This document shows, one piece after another, positions 24,051 to 37,500 of a DNA stretch of 64,000 bases. The stretch's first letter is position 1, and each line of letters begins with the position of its first letter. Position numbers and translations under genes: made by a program. The stretch covers positions 25,832,501 through 25,896,500 of the forward strand of contig NC_079886.1 of NCBI RefSeq assembly GCF_029227915.1. Direction: 5' to 3'. Below the pieces are notes generated by a model, which was not told where the DNA came from, made no database searches, and saw only the letters and a list, made by a program, of their open reading frames with translations. This stretch comes from Hydractinia symbiolongicarpus. Lineage: Eukaryota; Cnidaria; Hydrozoa; Anthoathecata; Hydractiniidae.

Positions 24051-26457
24051 TTAACAGTGAAACGATTAAATGTGGGAGTTAATTGAATGATTTTGGACTT
24101 TAACTTTATAAATGCAATAAGTGAGAGAATTGAACTCCAAGAAATAAAATTATTCTGAATTTGACATGATTGCTAGAACTCAGCGATTACACTGGGCGCT
24201 GTGGTAGCGCTTCATTTAAAAATGTAGATATGTAAGTCATTTTTTACTGTGGGACCAATCCTAGCCGTTATCGCACGCAGAAGAAATTGAGACAGTTTCA
24301 AAAACTACATTTCATTGACTTTCTAACGGTGTCAGCCCGTTTGAGTTATAACGGTTGGGTCACATTTTCGTACCAACATGTATTTAGCGATATTTTTCTG
24401 ATATTACTAGGTTGCATCGCTTTTAACAGTGAAACGATTGACTGTGGGACTTAATTGAACTGATTTTGGACTGTGACCTTACAAATGTGATGAATGAGAC
24501 AATTGGACTCCATGAAATAACATTCTTTTTAAATTGGCATGATTGCCGGAACTCAGCGGTTAAACTGGGCGCTGTGGTAGCGCTTCATTTAAAAATGTAG
24601 ATATATAAGTCATTTTTTACTGTGGGACCAATCCTAGCCGTTATCGCACGCTGAAGAAATTGAGACAGTTTCAAAAACTACATTTCATTGACTTTCTAAC
24701 GGTGTCAGCCCGTTTGAGTTATAACGGTTGGGTCACATTTTCGTACCAACATGTATTTAGCGATATTTTTCTGATATTACTAGGTTGCATCGCTTTTAAC
24801 AGTGAAACGATTGACTGTGGGACTTAATTGAACTGATTTTGAACTGAAACTTTATAAGTGTGATAATTGAGGCAATTGAACTCCAAGAAATAACAATGTT
24901 CTGAATTTGACATGATTGCTAGAACTCAGCGATTACACTGGGCGCTGTGGTAGCGCTTCATTTAAAAATGCAGATAAATAAGTCATTTTTTACTGTAGGA
25001 CCATTCCTAGCTGTTATCGCACGCTGAAGAAATAGACACAGTTTCAAAAACTTCATTTCATTGACTTTCTAACGGTATCAGTTCGTTTCTGTTACAACGG
25101 TTGCGTCACGTATTCGTACCAACATGTATTTAGCGATATTTTTCTGATATTACTAGATTGCATCGCTTTTAACAGTGAAACGATTAAATGTGGGAGTTAA
25201 TTGAATGATTTTGGACTTTAACTTTATAAATGCAATAAGTGAGAGAATTGAACTCCAAGAAATCAAATTATTCTGAATTTGACATGATTGCTAGAACTCA
25301 GCGATTACACTGGGCGCTGTGGTAGCGCTTCATTTAAAAATGTAGATATGTAAGTCATTTTTTACTGTGGGACCAATCCTAGCCGTTATCGCACGCTGAA
25401 GAAATTGAGACAGTTTCAAAAACTACATCTCATTGACTTTCTAACGCTGTCAGCCCGTTCGAGTTATAACGGTTGGGTCACATTTTCGTACCAACATGTA
25501 TTTAGCGATATTTTTTTGATATTACTAGGTTGCATCGCTTTTAACAGTGAAACGATTGACTGTGGGACTTAATTGAACTGATTTTGGACTGTGACCTTAC
25601 AAATGTGATGAATGAGACAATTGGACTCCATGAAATAACATTCTTCTTAAATTGGCATGATTGCCGGAACTCAGCGGTTAAACTGGGCGCTGTGGTAGCG
25701 CTTCATTTAAAAATGTAGATATATAAGTCATTTTTTACTGTGGGACCAATCCTAGCCGTTATGGCACGCCGAAGAAGTTGAGACATTTTCGAAAACTACA
25801 TTTCATTGATTTTCTAACGGTATCAGTCCGTTTCAATTAGAACGCTTGGGTCACATTTTCGTACCAGCATGTATTTAGCGACATTTTTCTGATATTACTA
25901 GGTTGCATCGCTTTTAACAGTGAAACGATTGACTGTGGGACTTAATTGAACTGATTTTGGACTGTGACCTTACAAATGTGATGAATGAGACAATTGGACT
26001 CCATGAAATAACTTTCTTCTTAAATTGGCATGATTGCCGGAACTCAGCGGTTAAACTGGGCGCTGTGGTAGCGCTTCATTTAAAAATGTAGATATATAAG
26101 TCATTTTTTACTGTGGGATCAATCCTAGCCGTTATGGCACGCCGAAGAAGTTGAGACATTTTCGAAAACTACATTTCATTGATTTTCTAACGGTATCAGT
26201 CCGTTTCAATTAGAACGCTTGGGTCACATTTTCGTACCAGCATGTATTTAGCGACATTTTTCTGATATTACTAGGTTGCATCGCTTTTAACAGTTAAACA
26301 ATTGACTGTGCGACTTAATTGAACTCATTTTGGACTGTGACCTAACAAATGTGATGAATGAGACAATCGCACTCCATCAAATAACATTCTCCTTAAATTG
26401 GCATGATTGCCGGTACTCCGCGATTACACTGGGCGCTGTGGTAGCGCTTCATTTAAA

Positions 26458-29400
26458 GGTGTAGATATATTAGTCATTTTTTACTGTGCGACCAATCTTA
26501 GCCGTTATCCCACGCTGAAGAAATAGAGACAGTTTCAAAAACTTCATTTCATTGACTTTCTAACGGTATCAGTCCGTTTCTGTTACAACGGTTGCGTCAC
26601 ATATTCGTACCAACATGTATTTAGCGATATTTTTCTGATATTACTAGATTGCATCGCTTTTAACAGTGAAACGATTGAATGTGGGAGTTAATTGAACTGA
26701 TTTTGGACTTTAACTTTATAAATGCAATAATTGAGAGAATTGAACTCCAAGAAATAAAATTATTCTGAATTTGACATGATTGCTAGAACTCAGCGATTAC
26801 ACTGGGCGCTGTGGTAGCGCTTCATTTAAAAATTTAGATATGTAAGTCATTTTTTACTGTGGGACCAATCCTAGCCGTTATCGCACGCTGAAGAAATTGA
26901 GACAGTTTCAAAAACTACATTTCATTGACTTTCTAACGGTGTCAGCTTGTTTTAGTTATAACGGTTGGGTCACATTTTCGTACCAACATGTATTTAGCGA
27001 TATTTTTCTGATATTACTAGATTGCATCGCTTTTAACAGTGAAACGATTGAATGTGGGAGTTAATTGAACTGGTTTTGGACTTTAACTTTATAAATGCAA
27101 TAATTGAGAGAATTGAACTCCGAGAAATAAAATTATTCTGAATTTGACATGATTGCTAGAACTCAGCGATTACACTGGGCGCTGTGGTAGCGCTTCATTT
27201 AAAAATGTAGACAAATAAGTCACTTTTTACTGTGGGACCAATCCTAGCCGTTATCGCACGCTGAAGAAATTGAGACAGTTTCAAAAACTACATTTCGTTG
27301 ACTTTCTAACGGTGTCAGCCCGTGAGTTATAACGGTTGGGTCACATTTTCGTACCAACATGTATTTAGCGATATTTTTTTGATATTACTAGATTGCATCG
27401 CTTTTAACAGTGAAACGATTGAATGTGGGAGTTAATTGAACTGATTTTGGACTGTGACCTTACAAATGTGATGAATGAGACAATTGGACTCCACGAAATA
27501 ACATTCTTCTTAAATTGGCATGATTGGCGGAACTCAGCGGTTATACTGGGCGCTGTGGTAGCGCTTCATTTAAAAATGTAGATATTTAAGTCATTTTTTA
27601 CTGTGGGACCAATCCTAGCCGTTATCGAACGCTGAAGAAATTTAGACATTTTCGAAAACTACATTGCATTGATTTTCCAACGGTATCAGTCCGTTTCAAT
27701 TAGAACGCTTGGGTGATATTTTCGTAGCAACATGTATTTAGCGACATTTTTCTGATATTACTAGGTTGCATCGCTTTTAACAATGAAACAATTGACCGTG
27801 GGACTTAATTGAACTCATTTTGGACTTTAACTTTATAAATGTGATAATTGAAACAAATGGACTCCAAGAAATAACAATGTTCTGAATTTGACATGATTGC
27901 TAGAGCTCAGCGATTACACTGGGCGCTGTGGTAGCGCTTCACTTAAAGGTGTAGATATATTAGTCATTTTTTACTGTGGGACCAATCTTAGCCGTTATCG
28001 CACGCTGAAGAAATAGAGACAGTTTCAAAAACTTCATTTCATTGACTTTCTAACGGTATCAGTCCGTTTCTGTTACAACGGTTGCGTCACATATTCGTAC
28101 CAACATGTATTTAGCGATATTTTTCTAATATTACTAGATTGCATCCCTTTTAAAAGTGAAACGATTGAATGTGGGAGTTAATTGAACTGGTTTTGGACTT
28201 TAACTTTATAAATGCAATAATTGAGAGAATTGAACTCCAAGAAATAAAATTATTCTGAATTTGACATGATTGCTAGAACTCAGCGATTACACTGGGCGCT
28301 GTGGTAGCGCTTCATTTAAAAATGTAGATATGTAAGTCAGTTTTTACTGTGCGACCAATCCTAGCCGTTATCGCACGCTGAAGAAATTGAGACAGTTTCA
28401 AAAACTACATTTCATTGACTTTCTAACGGTGTCAGCCCGTGAGTTATAACAGTTGGGTCACATTTTCGTACCAACATGTATTTAGCGATATTTTTCTGAT
28501 ATTACTAGGTTGCATCGCTTTTAACAGTGAAACGATTGACTGTGGGAGTTAATTGAACTGGTTTTGGACTTTAACTTTATAAATGCAATAATTGAGAGAA
28601 TTGAACTCCAAGAAATAAAATTATTCTCAATTTGACATGATTGCTAGAACTCAGCGATTACACTGGGCGCTGTGGTAGCGCTTCATTTAAAAATGTAGAT
28701 ATGTAAGTCAGTTTTTACTGTGCGACCAATCCTAGCCGTTATCGCACGCTGAAGAAATTGAGACAGTTTCAAAAACTACATTTCATTGACTTTCTAACGG
28801 TGTCAGCCCGTGAGTTATAACGGTTGGGTCACATTTTCGTACCAACATGTATTTAGCGATATTTTTCTGATATTACTAGGTTGCATCGCTTTTAACAGTG
28901 AAACGATTGACTGTGGGCCTTAATTGAACTGATTTTGGACTGTGACCTTACAAATGTGATGAATGAGACAATTGGACTCCATGAAATAACATTCTTCTTA
29001 AATTGGCATGATTGCCGGAACTCAGCGCTTAAACTGGGCGCTGTGGTAGCGCTTCATTTAAAAATGTAGATATATAAGTCATTTTTTACTGTGGGACCAA
29101 TCCTAGCCGTTATCGAACGCTGAAGAAATTAAGACATTTTCGAAAACTACATTGCATTGATTTTCCAACGGTATCAGTCCGTTTCAATTAGAACGCTTGG
29201 GTCACATTTTCGTACCAACATGTATTTAGCGACATTTTTCTGATATTACTAGGTTGCATCGCTTTTAACAGTGAAACAATTGACTGTGGGATTTAATTGA
29301 ACTCATTTTGGACTTTAACTTTATCAATGTGATAATTGAAACAAATGGACTCCAAGAAATAACAATGTTCTGAATTTGACATGATTGCTAGAGCTCAGCG

Positions 29401-30179
29401 ATTACACTGGGCGCTGTGGTAGCGCTTCAGTTAAAGGTGTAGATATATTAGTCATTTTTGACTGTGGGACCAATCTTAGCCGTTATCCCACGCTGAAGAA
29501 ATAGAGACAGTTTCAAAAACTTTACTTCATTGACTTTCTAACGGTATCAGGCCGTTTCTGTTACAACGGTTGCGTCACATATTCGTACCAACATGTATTT
29601 AGCGATATTTTTCTAATATTACTAGATTGCATCCCTTTTAAAAGTGAAACGATTGAATGTGGGAGTTAATTGAACTGGTTTTGGACTTTAACTTTATAAA
29701 TGCAATAATTGAGAGAATTGAACTCCAAGAAATAAAATTATTCTGAATTTGACATGATTGCTAGAACTCAGCGATTACACTGGGCGCTGTGGTAGCGCTT
29801 CATTTAAAAATGTAGATATGTAAGTCAGTTTTTACTGTGAGACCAATCCTAGCCGTTATCGCACGCTGAAGAAATTGAGACAGTTTCAAAAACTACATTT
29901 CATTGACTTTCTAACGGTGTCAGCCCGTGAGTTATAACGGTTGGGTCACATTTTCGTACCAACATGTATTAAGCGATATTTTTCTGATATTACTAGGTTG
30001 CATCGCTTTTAACAGTGAAACGATTGACTGTGGGACTTAATTGAACTGATTTTGGACTGTGACCTTACAAATGTGATGAATGAGACAATTGGACTCCATG
30101 AAATAACATTCTTCTTAAATTGGCATGATTGCCGGAACTCAGCGGTTAAACTGGGCGCTGTGGTAGCGCTTCATTTAAA
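26458..30179. repeat. Ten-monomer higher-order unit of 3,722 bp, copy 1
   Basis: Begins with GGTGTAGATATATTAG at 26,458; the same base recurs at 30,180. Internal markers agree: GTGGGCC at 28,913 and 32,635, and ACTGTGAGACC at 29,834 and 33,556, all 3,722 apart. The unit is ten monomers minus 8 bases; the shortfall includes several 3-base gaps of the CCCGTGAG subtype. Shared private changes (TTATTCTCAATTTG near 28,625 and 32,345) show recent copying. One visible difference is C at 29,028 (CAGCGCTTAAAC), where copy 2 has G. Confidence 0.92.
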
Positions 30180-33100
30180 GGTGTAGATATATTAGTCATT
30201 TTTTACTGTGCGACCAATCTTAGCCGTTATCCCACGCTGAAGAAATAGAGACAGTTTCAAAAACTTCATTTCATTGACTTTCTAACGGTATCAGTCCGTT
30301 TCTGTTACAACGGTTGCGTCACATATTCGTACCAACATGTATTTAGCGATATTTTTCTGATATTACTAGATTGCATCGCTTTTAACAGTGAAACGATTGA
30401 ATGTGGGAGTTAATTGAACTGATTTTGGACTTTAACTTTATAAATGCAATAATTGAGAGAATTGAACTCCAAGAAATAAAATTATTCTGAATTTGACATG
30501 ATTGCTAGAACTCAGCGATTACACTGGGCGCTGTGGTAGCGCTTCATTTAAAAATTTAGATATGTAAGTCATTTTTTACTGTGGGACCAATCCTAGCCGT
30601 TATCGCACGCTGAAGAAATTGAGACAGTTTCAAAAACTACATTTCATTGACTTTCTAACGGTGTCAGCTTGTTTTAGTTATAACGGTTGGGTCACATTTT
30701 CGTACCAACATGTATTTAGCGATATTTTTCTGATATTACTAGATTGCATCGCTTTTAACAGTGAAACGATTGAATGTGGGAGTTAATTGAACTGGTTTTG
30801 GACTTTAACTTTATAAATGCAATAATTGAGAGAATTGAACTCCGAGAAATAAAATTATTCTGAATTTGACATGATTGCTAGAACTCAGCGATTACACTGG
30901 GCGCTGTGGTAGCGCTTCATTTAAAAATGTAGACAAATAAGTCACTTTTTACTGTGGGACCAATCCTAGCCGTTATCGCACGCTGAAGAAATTGAGACAG
31001 TTTCAAAAACTACATTTCGTTGACTTTCTAACGGTGTCAGCCCGTGAGTTATAACGGTTGGGTCACATTTTCGTACCAACATGTATTTAGCGATATTTTT
31101 TTGATATTACTAGATTGCATCGCTTTTAACAGTGAAACGATTGAATGTGGGAGTTAATTGAACTGATTTTGGACTGTGACCTTACAAATGTGATGAATGA
31201 GACAATTGGACTCCACGAAATAACATTCTTCTTAAATTGGCATGATTGGCGGAACTCAGCGGTTATACTGGGCGCTGTGGTAGCGCTTCATTTAAAAATG
31301 TAGATATTTAAGTCATTTTTTACTGTGGGACCAATCCTAGCCGTTATCGAACGCTGAAGAAATTTAGACATTTTCGAAAACTACATTGCATTGATTTTCC
31401 AACGGTATCAGTCCGTTTCAATTAGAACGCTTGGGTGATATTTTCGTAGCAACATGTATTTAGCGACATTTTTCTGATATTACTAGGTTGCATCGCTTTT
31501 AACAATGAAACAATTGACCGTGGGACTTAATTGAACTCATTTTGGACTTTAACTTTATAAATGTGATAATTGAAACAAATGGACTCCAAGAAATAACAAT
31601 GTTCTGAATTTGACATGATTGCTAGAGCTCAGCGATTACACTGGGCGCTGTGGTAGCGCTTCACTTAAAGGTGTAGATATATTAGTCATTTTTTACTGTG
31701 GGACCAATCTTAGCCGTTATCGCACGCTGAAGAAATAGAGACAGTTTCAAAAACTTCATTTCATTGACTTTCTAACGGTATCAGTCCGTTTCTGTTACAA
31801 CGGTTGCGTCACATATTCGTACCAACATGTATTTAGCGATATTTTTCTAATATTACTAGATTGCATCCCTTTTAAAAGTGAAACGATTGAATGTGGGAGT
31901 TAATTGAACTGGTTTTGGACTTTAACTTTATAAATGCAATAATTGAGAGAATTGAACTCCAAGAAATAAAATTATTCTGAATTTGACATGATTGCTAGAA
32001 CTCAGCGATTACACTGGGCGCTGTGGTAGCGCTTCATTTAAAAATGTAGATATGTAAGTCAGTTTTTACTGTGCGACCAATCCTAGCCGTTATCGCACGC
32101 TGAAGAAATTGAGACAGTTTCAAAAACTACATTTCATTGACTTTCTAACGGTGTCAGCCCGTGAGTTATAACAGTTGGGTCACATTTTCGTACCAACATG
32201 TATTTAGCGATATTTTTCTGATATTACTAGGTTGCATCGCTTTTAACAGTGAAACGATTGACTGTGGGAGTTAATTGAACTGGTTTTGGACTTTAACTTT
32301 ATAAATGCAATAATTGAGAGAATTGAACTCCAAGAAATAAAATTATTCTCAATTTGACATGATTGCTAGAACTCAGCGATTACACTGGGCGCTGTGGTAG
32401 CGCTTCATTTAAAAATGTAGATATGTAAGTCAGTTTTTACTGTGCGACCAATCCTAGCCGTTATCGCACGCTGAAGAAATTGAGACAGTTTCAAAAACTA
32501 CATTTCATTGACTTTCTAACGGTGTCAGCCCGTGAGTTATAACGGTTGGGTCACATTTTCGTACCAACATGTATTTAGCGATATTTTTCTGATATTACTA
32601 GGTTGCATCGCTTTTAACAGTGAAACGATTGACTGTGGGCCTTAATTGAACTGATTTTGGACTGTGACCTTACAAATGTGATGAATGAGACAATTGGACT
32701 CCATGAAATAACATTCTTCTTAAATTGGCATGATTGCCGGAACTCAGCGGTTAAACTGGGCGCTGTGGTAGCGCTTCATTTAAAAATGTAGATATATAAG
32801 TCATTTTTTACTGTGGGACCAATCCTAGCCGTTATCGAACGCTGAAGAAATTAAGACATTTTCGAAAACTACATTGCATTGATTTTCCAACGGTATCAGT
32901 CCGTTTCAATTAGAACGCTTGGGTCACATTTTCGTACCAACATGTATTTAGCGACATTTTTCTGATATTACTAGGTTGCATCGCTTTTAACAGTGAAACA
33001 ATTGACTGTGGGATTTAATTGAACTCATTTTGGACTTTAACTTTATCAATGTGATAATTGAAACAAATGGACTCCAAGAAATAACAATGTTCTGAATTTG

Positions 33101-33901
33101 ACATGATTGCTAGAGCTCAGCGATTACACTGGGCGCTGTGGTAGCGCTTCAGTTAAAGGTGTAGATATATTAGTCATTTTTGACTGTGGGACCAATCTTA
33201 GCCGTTATCCCACGCTGAAGAAATAGAGACAGTTTCAAAAACTTTACTTCATTGACTTTCTAACGGTATCAGGCCGTTTCTGTTACAACGGTTGCGTCAC
33301 ATATTCGTACCAACATGTATTTAGCGATATTTTTCTAATATTACTAGATTGCATCCCTTTTAAAAGTGAAACGATTGAATGTGGGAGTTAATTGAACTGG
33401 TTTTGGACTTTAACTTTATAAATGCAATAATTGAGAGAATTGAACTCCAAGAAATAAAATTATTCTGAATTTGACATGATTGCTAGAACTCAGCGATTAC
33501 ACTGGGCGCTGTGGTAGCGCTTCATTTAAAAATGTAGATATGTAAGTCAGTTTTTACTGTGAGACCAATCCTAGCCGTTATCGCACGCTGAAGAAATTGA
33601 GACAGTTTCAAAAACTACATTTCATTGACTTTCTAACGGTGTCAGCCCGTGAGTTATAACGGTTGGGTCACATTTTCGTACCAACATGTATTAAGCGATA
33701 TTTTTCTGATATTACTAGGTTGCATCGCTTTTAACAGTGAAACGATTGACTGTGGGACTTAATTGAACTGATTTTGGACTGTGACCTTACAAATGTGATG
33801 AATGAGACAATTGGACTCCATGAAATAACATTCTTCTTAAATTGGCATGATTGCCGGAACTCAGCGGTTAAACTGGGCGCTGTGGTAGCGCTTCATTTAA
33901 A
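30180..33901. repeat. Ten-monomer higher-order unit of 3,722 bp, copy 2
   Basis: Direct tandem copy of 26,458-30,179, nearly identical by eye. It carries the GGTTATACTGG, TTTAGACATTTTCG, ATTTTCGTAGC and ATGTATTAAGCG variants in the same order. After 33,901 the array returns to the order seen after the related units near 7,830, 11,180, 14,910 and 18,260 (GTTATCAAACGC, then ACCACCATG). That suggests copy 2 holds the original right edge and the duplication inserted a C-type-led start at 30,180. Confidence 0.92.
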
Positions 33902-34502
33902 AATGTAGATATATAAGTCATTTTTTACTGTGGGACCAATCCTAGCCGTTATCAAACGCTGAAGAAATTAAGACATTTTCGAAAACTACATTGCATTGAT
34001 TTTCCAACGGTATCAGTCCGTTTTAATTAGAACACTTGGGTCACATTTTCGTACCACCATGTATTTAGCGACATTTTTCTGATATTACTAGGTTGCATCG
34101 CTTTTAACAGTGAAACAATTGACTGTGGGACTTAATTGAACTCATTTTGGACTTTAACTTTATAAATGTGATAATTGAAACAAATGGACTCCAAGAAATA
34201 ACAATGTTCTGAATTTGACATGATTGCTAGAGCTCAGCGATTACACTGGGCGCTGTGGTAGCGCTTCAGTTAAAGGTGTAGATATATTAGTCATTTTTGA
34301 CTGTGGGACCAATCTTAGCCGTTATCCCACGCTGAAGAAATAGAGACAGTTTCAAAAACTTCATTTCATTGACTTTCTAACGGTATCAAGCCGTTTCTGT
34401 TACAACGGTTGCGTCACATATTCGTACCAACATGCGTTTAGCGATAGTTTTCTGATATTACTAGGTTGTATCGCTCTTAACAGTGAAACGATTGACTGTG
34501 GG
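33902..34502. repeat. Satellite monomers linking two duplicated segments
   Basis: One and a half monomers with GTTATCAAACGC, GTACCACCATG and then the C-type with ATGCGTTTAGCGATAG near 34,432. The same order appears at 7,830-8,430, 11,180-11,780, 14,910-15,510 and 18,260-18,860. Private single-base changes here include AACACTTGGG near 34,032 and ATCAAGCCG near 34,385. Nothing but satellite. Confidence 0.8.
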
Positions 34503-37500
34503 ACTTGATTGAACTGATTTTGGACTTTAACTTTATAAGTGTGATAATTAAGACAATTGAACTCCAAGAAATAACAATGTTCTGAATTTGACATGATTGC
34601 TAGAACTCAGCGATTACACTGGGCGCAGTGGTAGCGCTTCATTTAAAAATGCAGATAAATAAGTCATTTTTTACTGTAGGACCAATCCTAGCTGTTATCG
34701 CACGCTGAAGAAATAGAGACAGTTTCAAAAACTACATTTAATTGACTTTCTAACGGTATCAGTCCGTTTCAGTTACAACGGTTGCGTCACATATTCGTAC
34801 CAACATGTATTTATCGATATTTTTCTGATATTACTAGGTTGTATCGCTTTTAACAGTGAAACGATTGACTGTGGGACTTAATTAAACTGATTTTGGACTT
34901 TAACTTTTTAAGTGTGATAATTAAGACAATTAAACTCCAAGAAATAACAATGTTCTGAATTTGACATAATTGCTAGAACTCAGCGATTACACTGGGCGCT
35001 GTGGTAGCGCTACATTTAAAAATGCAGATAAATAAGTCATTTTTTACAGTAGGACCAATCCTAGCTGTTATCGCACGCTGAAGAAATAGAGACATTTTCA
35101 AAAACTACATTTCATTGACTTTCTAACGGTATCAGTCCGTTTCAGTTACAACGGTTGCGTCACATATTCGTACCAACATGTATTTAGCGATATTTTTCTG
35201 ATATTACTAGGTTGTAACGCTTTTAACAGTGAAACGATTGACTGTGGGACTTAATTGAACTGATAGTGGACTTTAACTTTATAAGTGTGATAATTGAGAC
35301 AATTGGACTCAAAGAAATAACAATGTTCTGAATTTGACGTGATTGCTAGAACTCAGCGATTACACTGGGCGCTGTTGTAGCGCTTCATTTGAAAATGCAG
35401 ATAAATAAGTCATTTTTTACTGTAGGACCAATCCTAGCTGTTATCGCACGCTGAAGAAATAGAGACAGTTTCAAAAACTACATTTCATTTCCTTTCTAAC
35501 GGTATCAGTCCGTTTCAGTTACAACGGTTGCGTCACATATTTGTACCAACATGTATTTTGCGATATTTTTCTGATACAAGTAGGTTGCATCGCTTTTAAC
35601 AGTGAAACGATTGACTGTGGGACTTAATTGAACTGATTTTGGACTTTAACTTTATAAGTGTGTTATTAAGACAATTGAACTCTAAGAAATAACAATGTTC
35701 TGAATTTGACATGATTGCTAGAACTCAGCGATTACACTGGGCGTTGTGGTAGCGCTTCATTTAAAAATGCAGATAAATAAGTCATTTTTTACTGTAGGAC
35801 CAATCCTAGCTGTTATCGCACGCTGAAGAAATAGACACAGTTTCAAAAACTTCATTTCATAGACTTTCTAACGGGATCAGTCCGTTTCTGTTACAACGGT
35901 TGCGTCACATATTCGTACCAACATGTATTTAGCGATATTTTTCTGATATTACTAGATTGCATCGCTTTTAACAGTGAAACGATTGAATGTGGGAGTTAAT
36001 TGAACTGATTTTGGACTTTAACTTTATAAATGCAATAATTGAGAGAATTGAACTCCAAGAAATAAAATTATTCTGAATTTGACATGATTGCTAGAACTCA
36101 GCGATTACACTGGGCGCTGTGGTAGCGCTTCATTTAAAAATGTAGATATGTAAGTCATTTTTTACTGTGGGACCAATCCTAGCCGTTATCGCACGCTGAA
36201 GAAATTGAGACAGTTTCAAAAACTACATTTCATTGACTTTCTAACGGTGTCAGCCCGTTTGAGTGATAACGGTTGGGTCACATTTTCGTACCAACATGTA
36301 TTTAGCGATATTTTTCTGATATTACTAGGTTGCATCGCTTTTAACAGTGAAACGATTGACTGTGCGACTTAATTGAACTGATTTTGGACTGTAACTTTAT
36401 AAGTGTGATAATTGAGGCAATTGAACTCCAAGAAATAACAATGTTCTGAATTTGACATGATTGCTAGAACTCAGCGATTACACTGGGCGCTGTGGTAGCG
36501 CTTCATTTAAAAATGCAGATAAATAAGTCATTTTTTACTGTAGGACCAATCCTAGCTCTTATCGCACGCTGAAGAAATAGAGACAGTTTCAAAAACTACA
36601 TTTCATTTCCTTTCTAACGGTGTCAGTCCGTTTGAGTTGCAATGGTTGCTTCACATATTTGTACCAACATGTATTTTGCGATATTTTTCTGATACAAGTA
36701 GGTTTCATCGCTTTTAGCAGTGAAACGATTGACTGTGGGACTTAATTGAACTGATTTTGGACTTTAAATTTATAAGTGTGATAATTAAGACAATTGAACT
36801 CCAAGAAATACCAATGTTCTGAATTTGACATGATTGCTAGAACTCAGCGATTACACTGGGCGCTGTGGTAGCGCTTCATTTGAAAATGCAGATAAATAAG
36901 TCATTTTTTACTGTAGGACCAATCCTAGCTGTTATCTCACGCTGAAGAAATAGACACAGTTTCAAAAACTTCATTTCATTGACTTTCTAACGGTATCAGT
37001 TCGTTTCTGTTACAACGGTTGCGTCACGTATTCGTACCAACATGTATTTAGCGATATTTTTCTGATATTACCAGATTGCATCGCTTTTAACAGTGAAACG
37101 ATTAAATGTGGGAGTTAATTGAATGATTTTGGACTTTAACTTTATAAATGCAATAAGTGAGAGAATTGAACTCCAAGAAATAAAATTATTCTGAATTTGA
37201 CATGATTGCTAGAACTCAGCGATTACACTGGGCGCTGTGGTAGCGCTTCATTTAAAAATGTAGATATGTAAGTCATTTTTTACTGTGGGACCAATCCTAG
37301 CCGTTATCGCACGCAGAAGAAATTGAGACAGTTTCAAAAACTACATTTCATTGACTTTCTAACGGTGTCAGCCCGTTTGAGTTATAACGGTTGGGTCACA
37401 TTTTCGTACCAACATGTATTTAGCGATATTTTTCTGATATTACTAGGTTGCATCGCTTTTAACAGTGAAACGATTGACTGTGGGACTTAATTGAACTGAT

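Larger units (their letters stand above)
21467..27010. repeat. Large satellite segment repeated at 34.5-40.4 kb, copy 1
   Basis: Offset markers: AATTTATAAG at 23,731 and 36,767 (13,036), TCGCACGCAG at 24,271 and 37,307 (13,036), GAACTGAAAC at 24,841 and 38,250 (13,409), and GGTGTAGATATATTAG at 26,458 and 39,867 (13,409). The jump of exactly 373 shows copy 2 has one extra monomer. The right edge is near 27,010, where copy 1 reads CTGATATTACTAGATTG and copy 2 CTAATATTACTAGGTTG. A short tract near 23,984-24,050 differs from copy 2 in several bases at once, as if converted. Confidence 0.85.
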
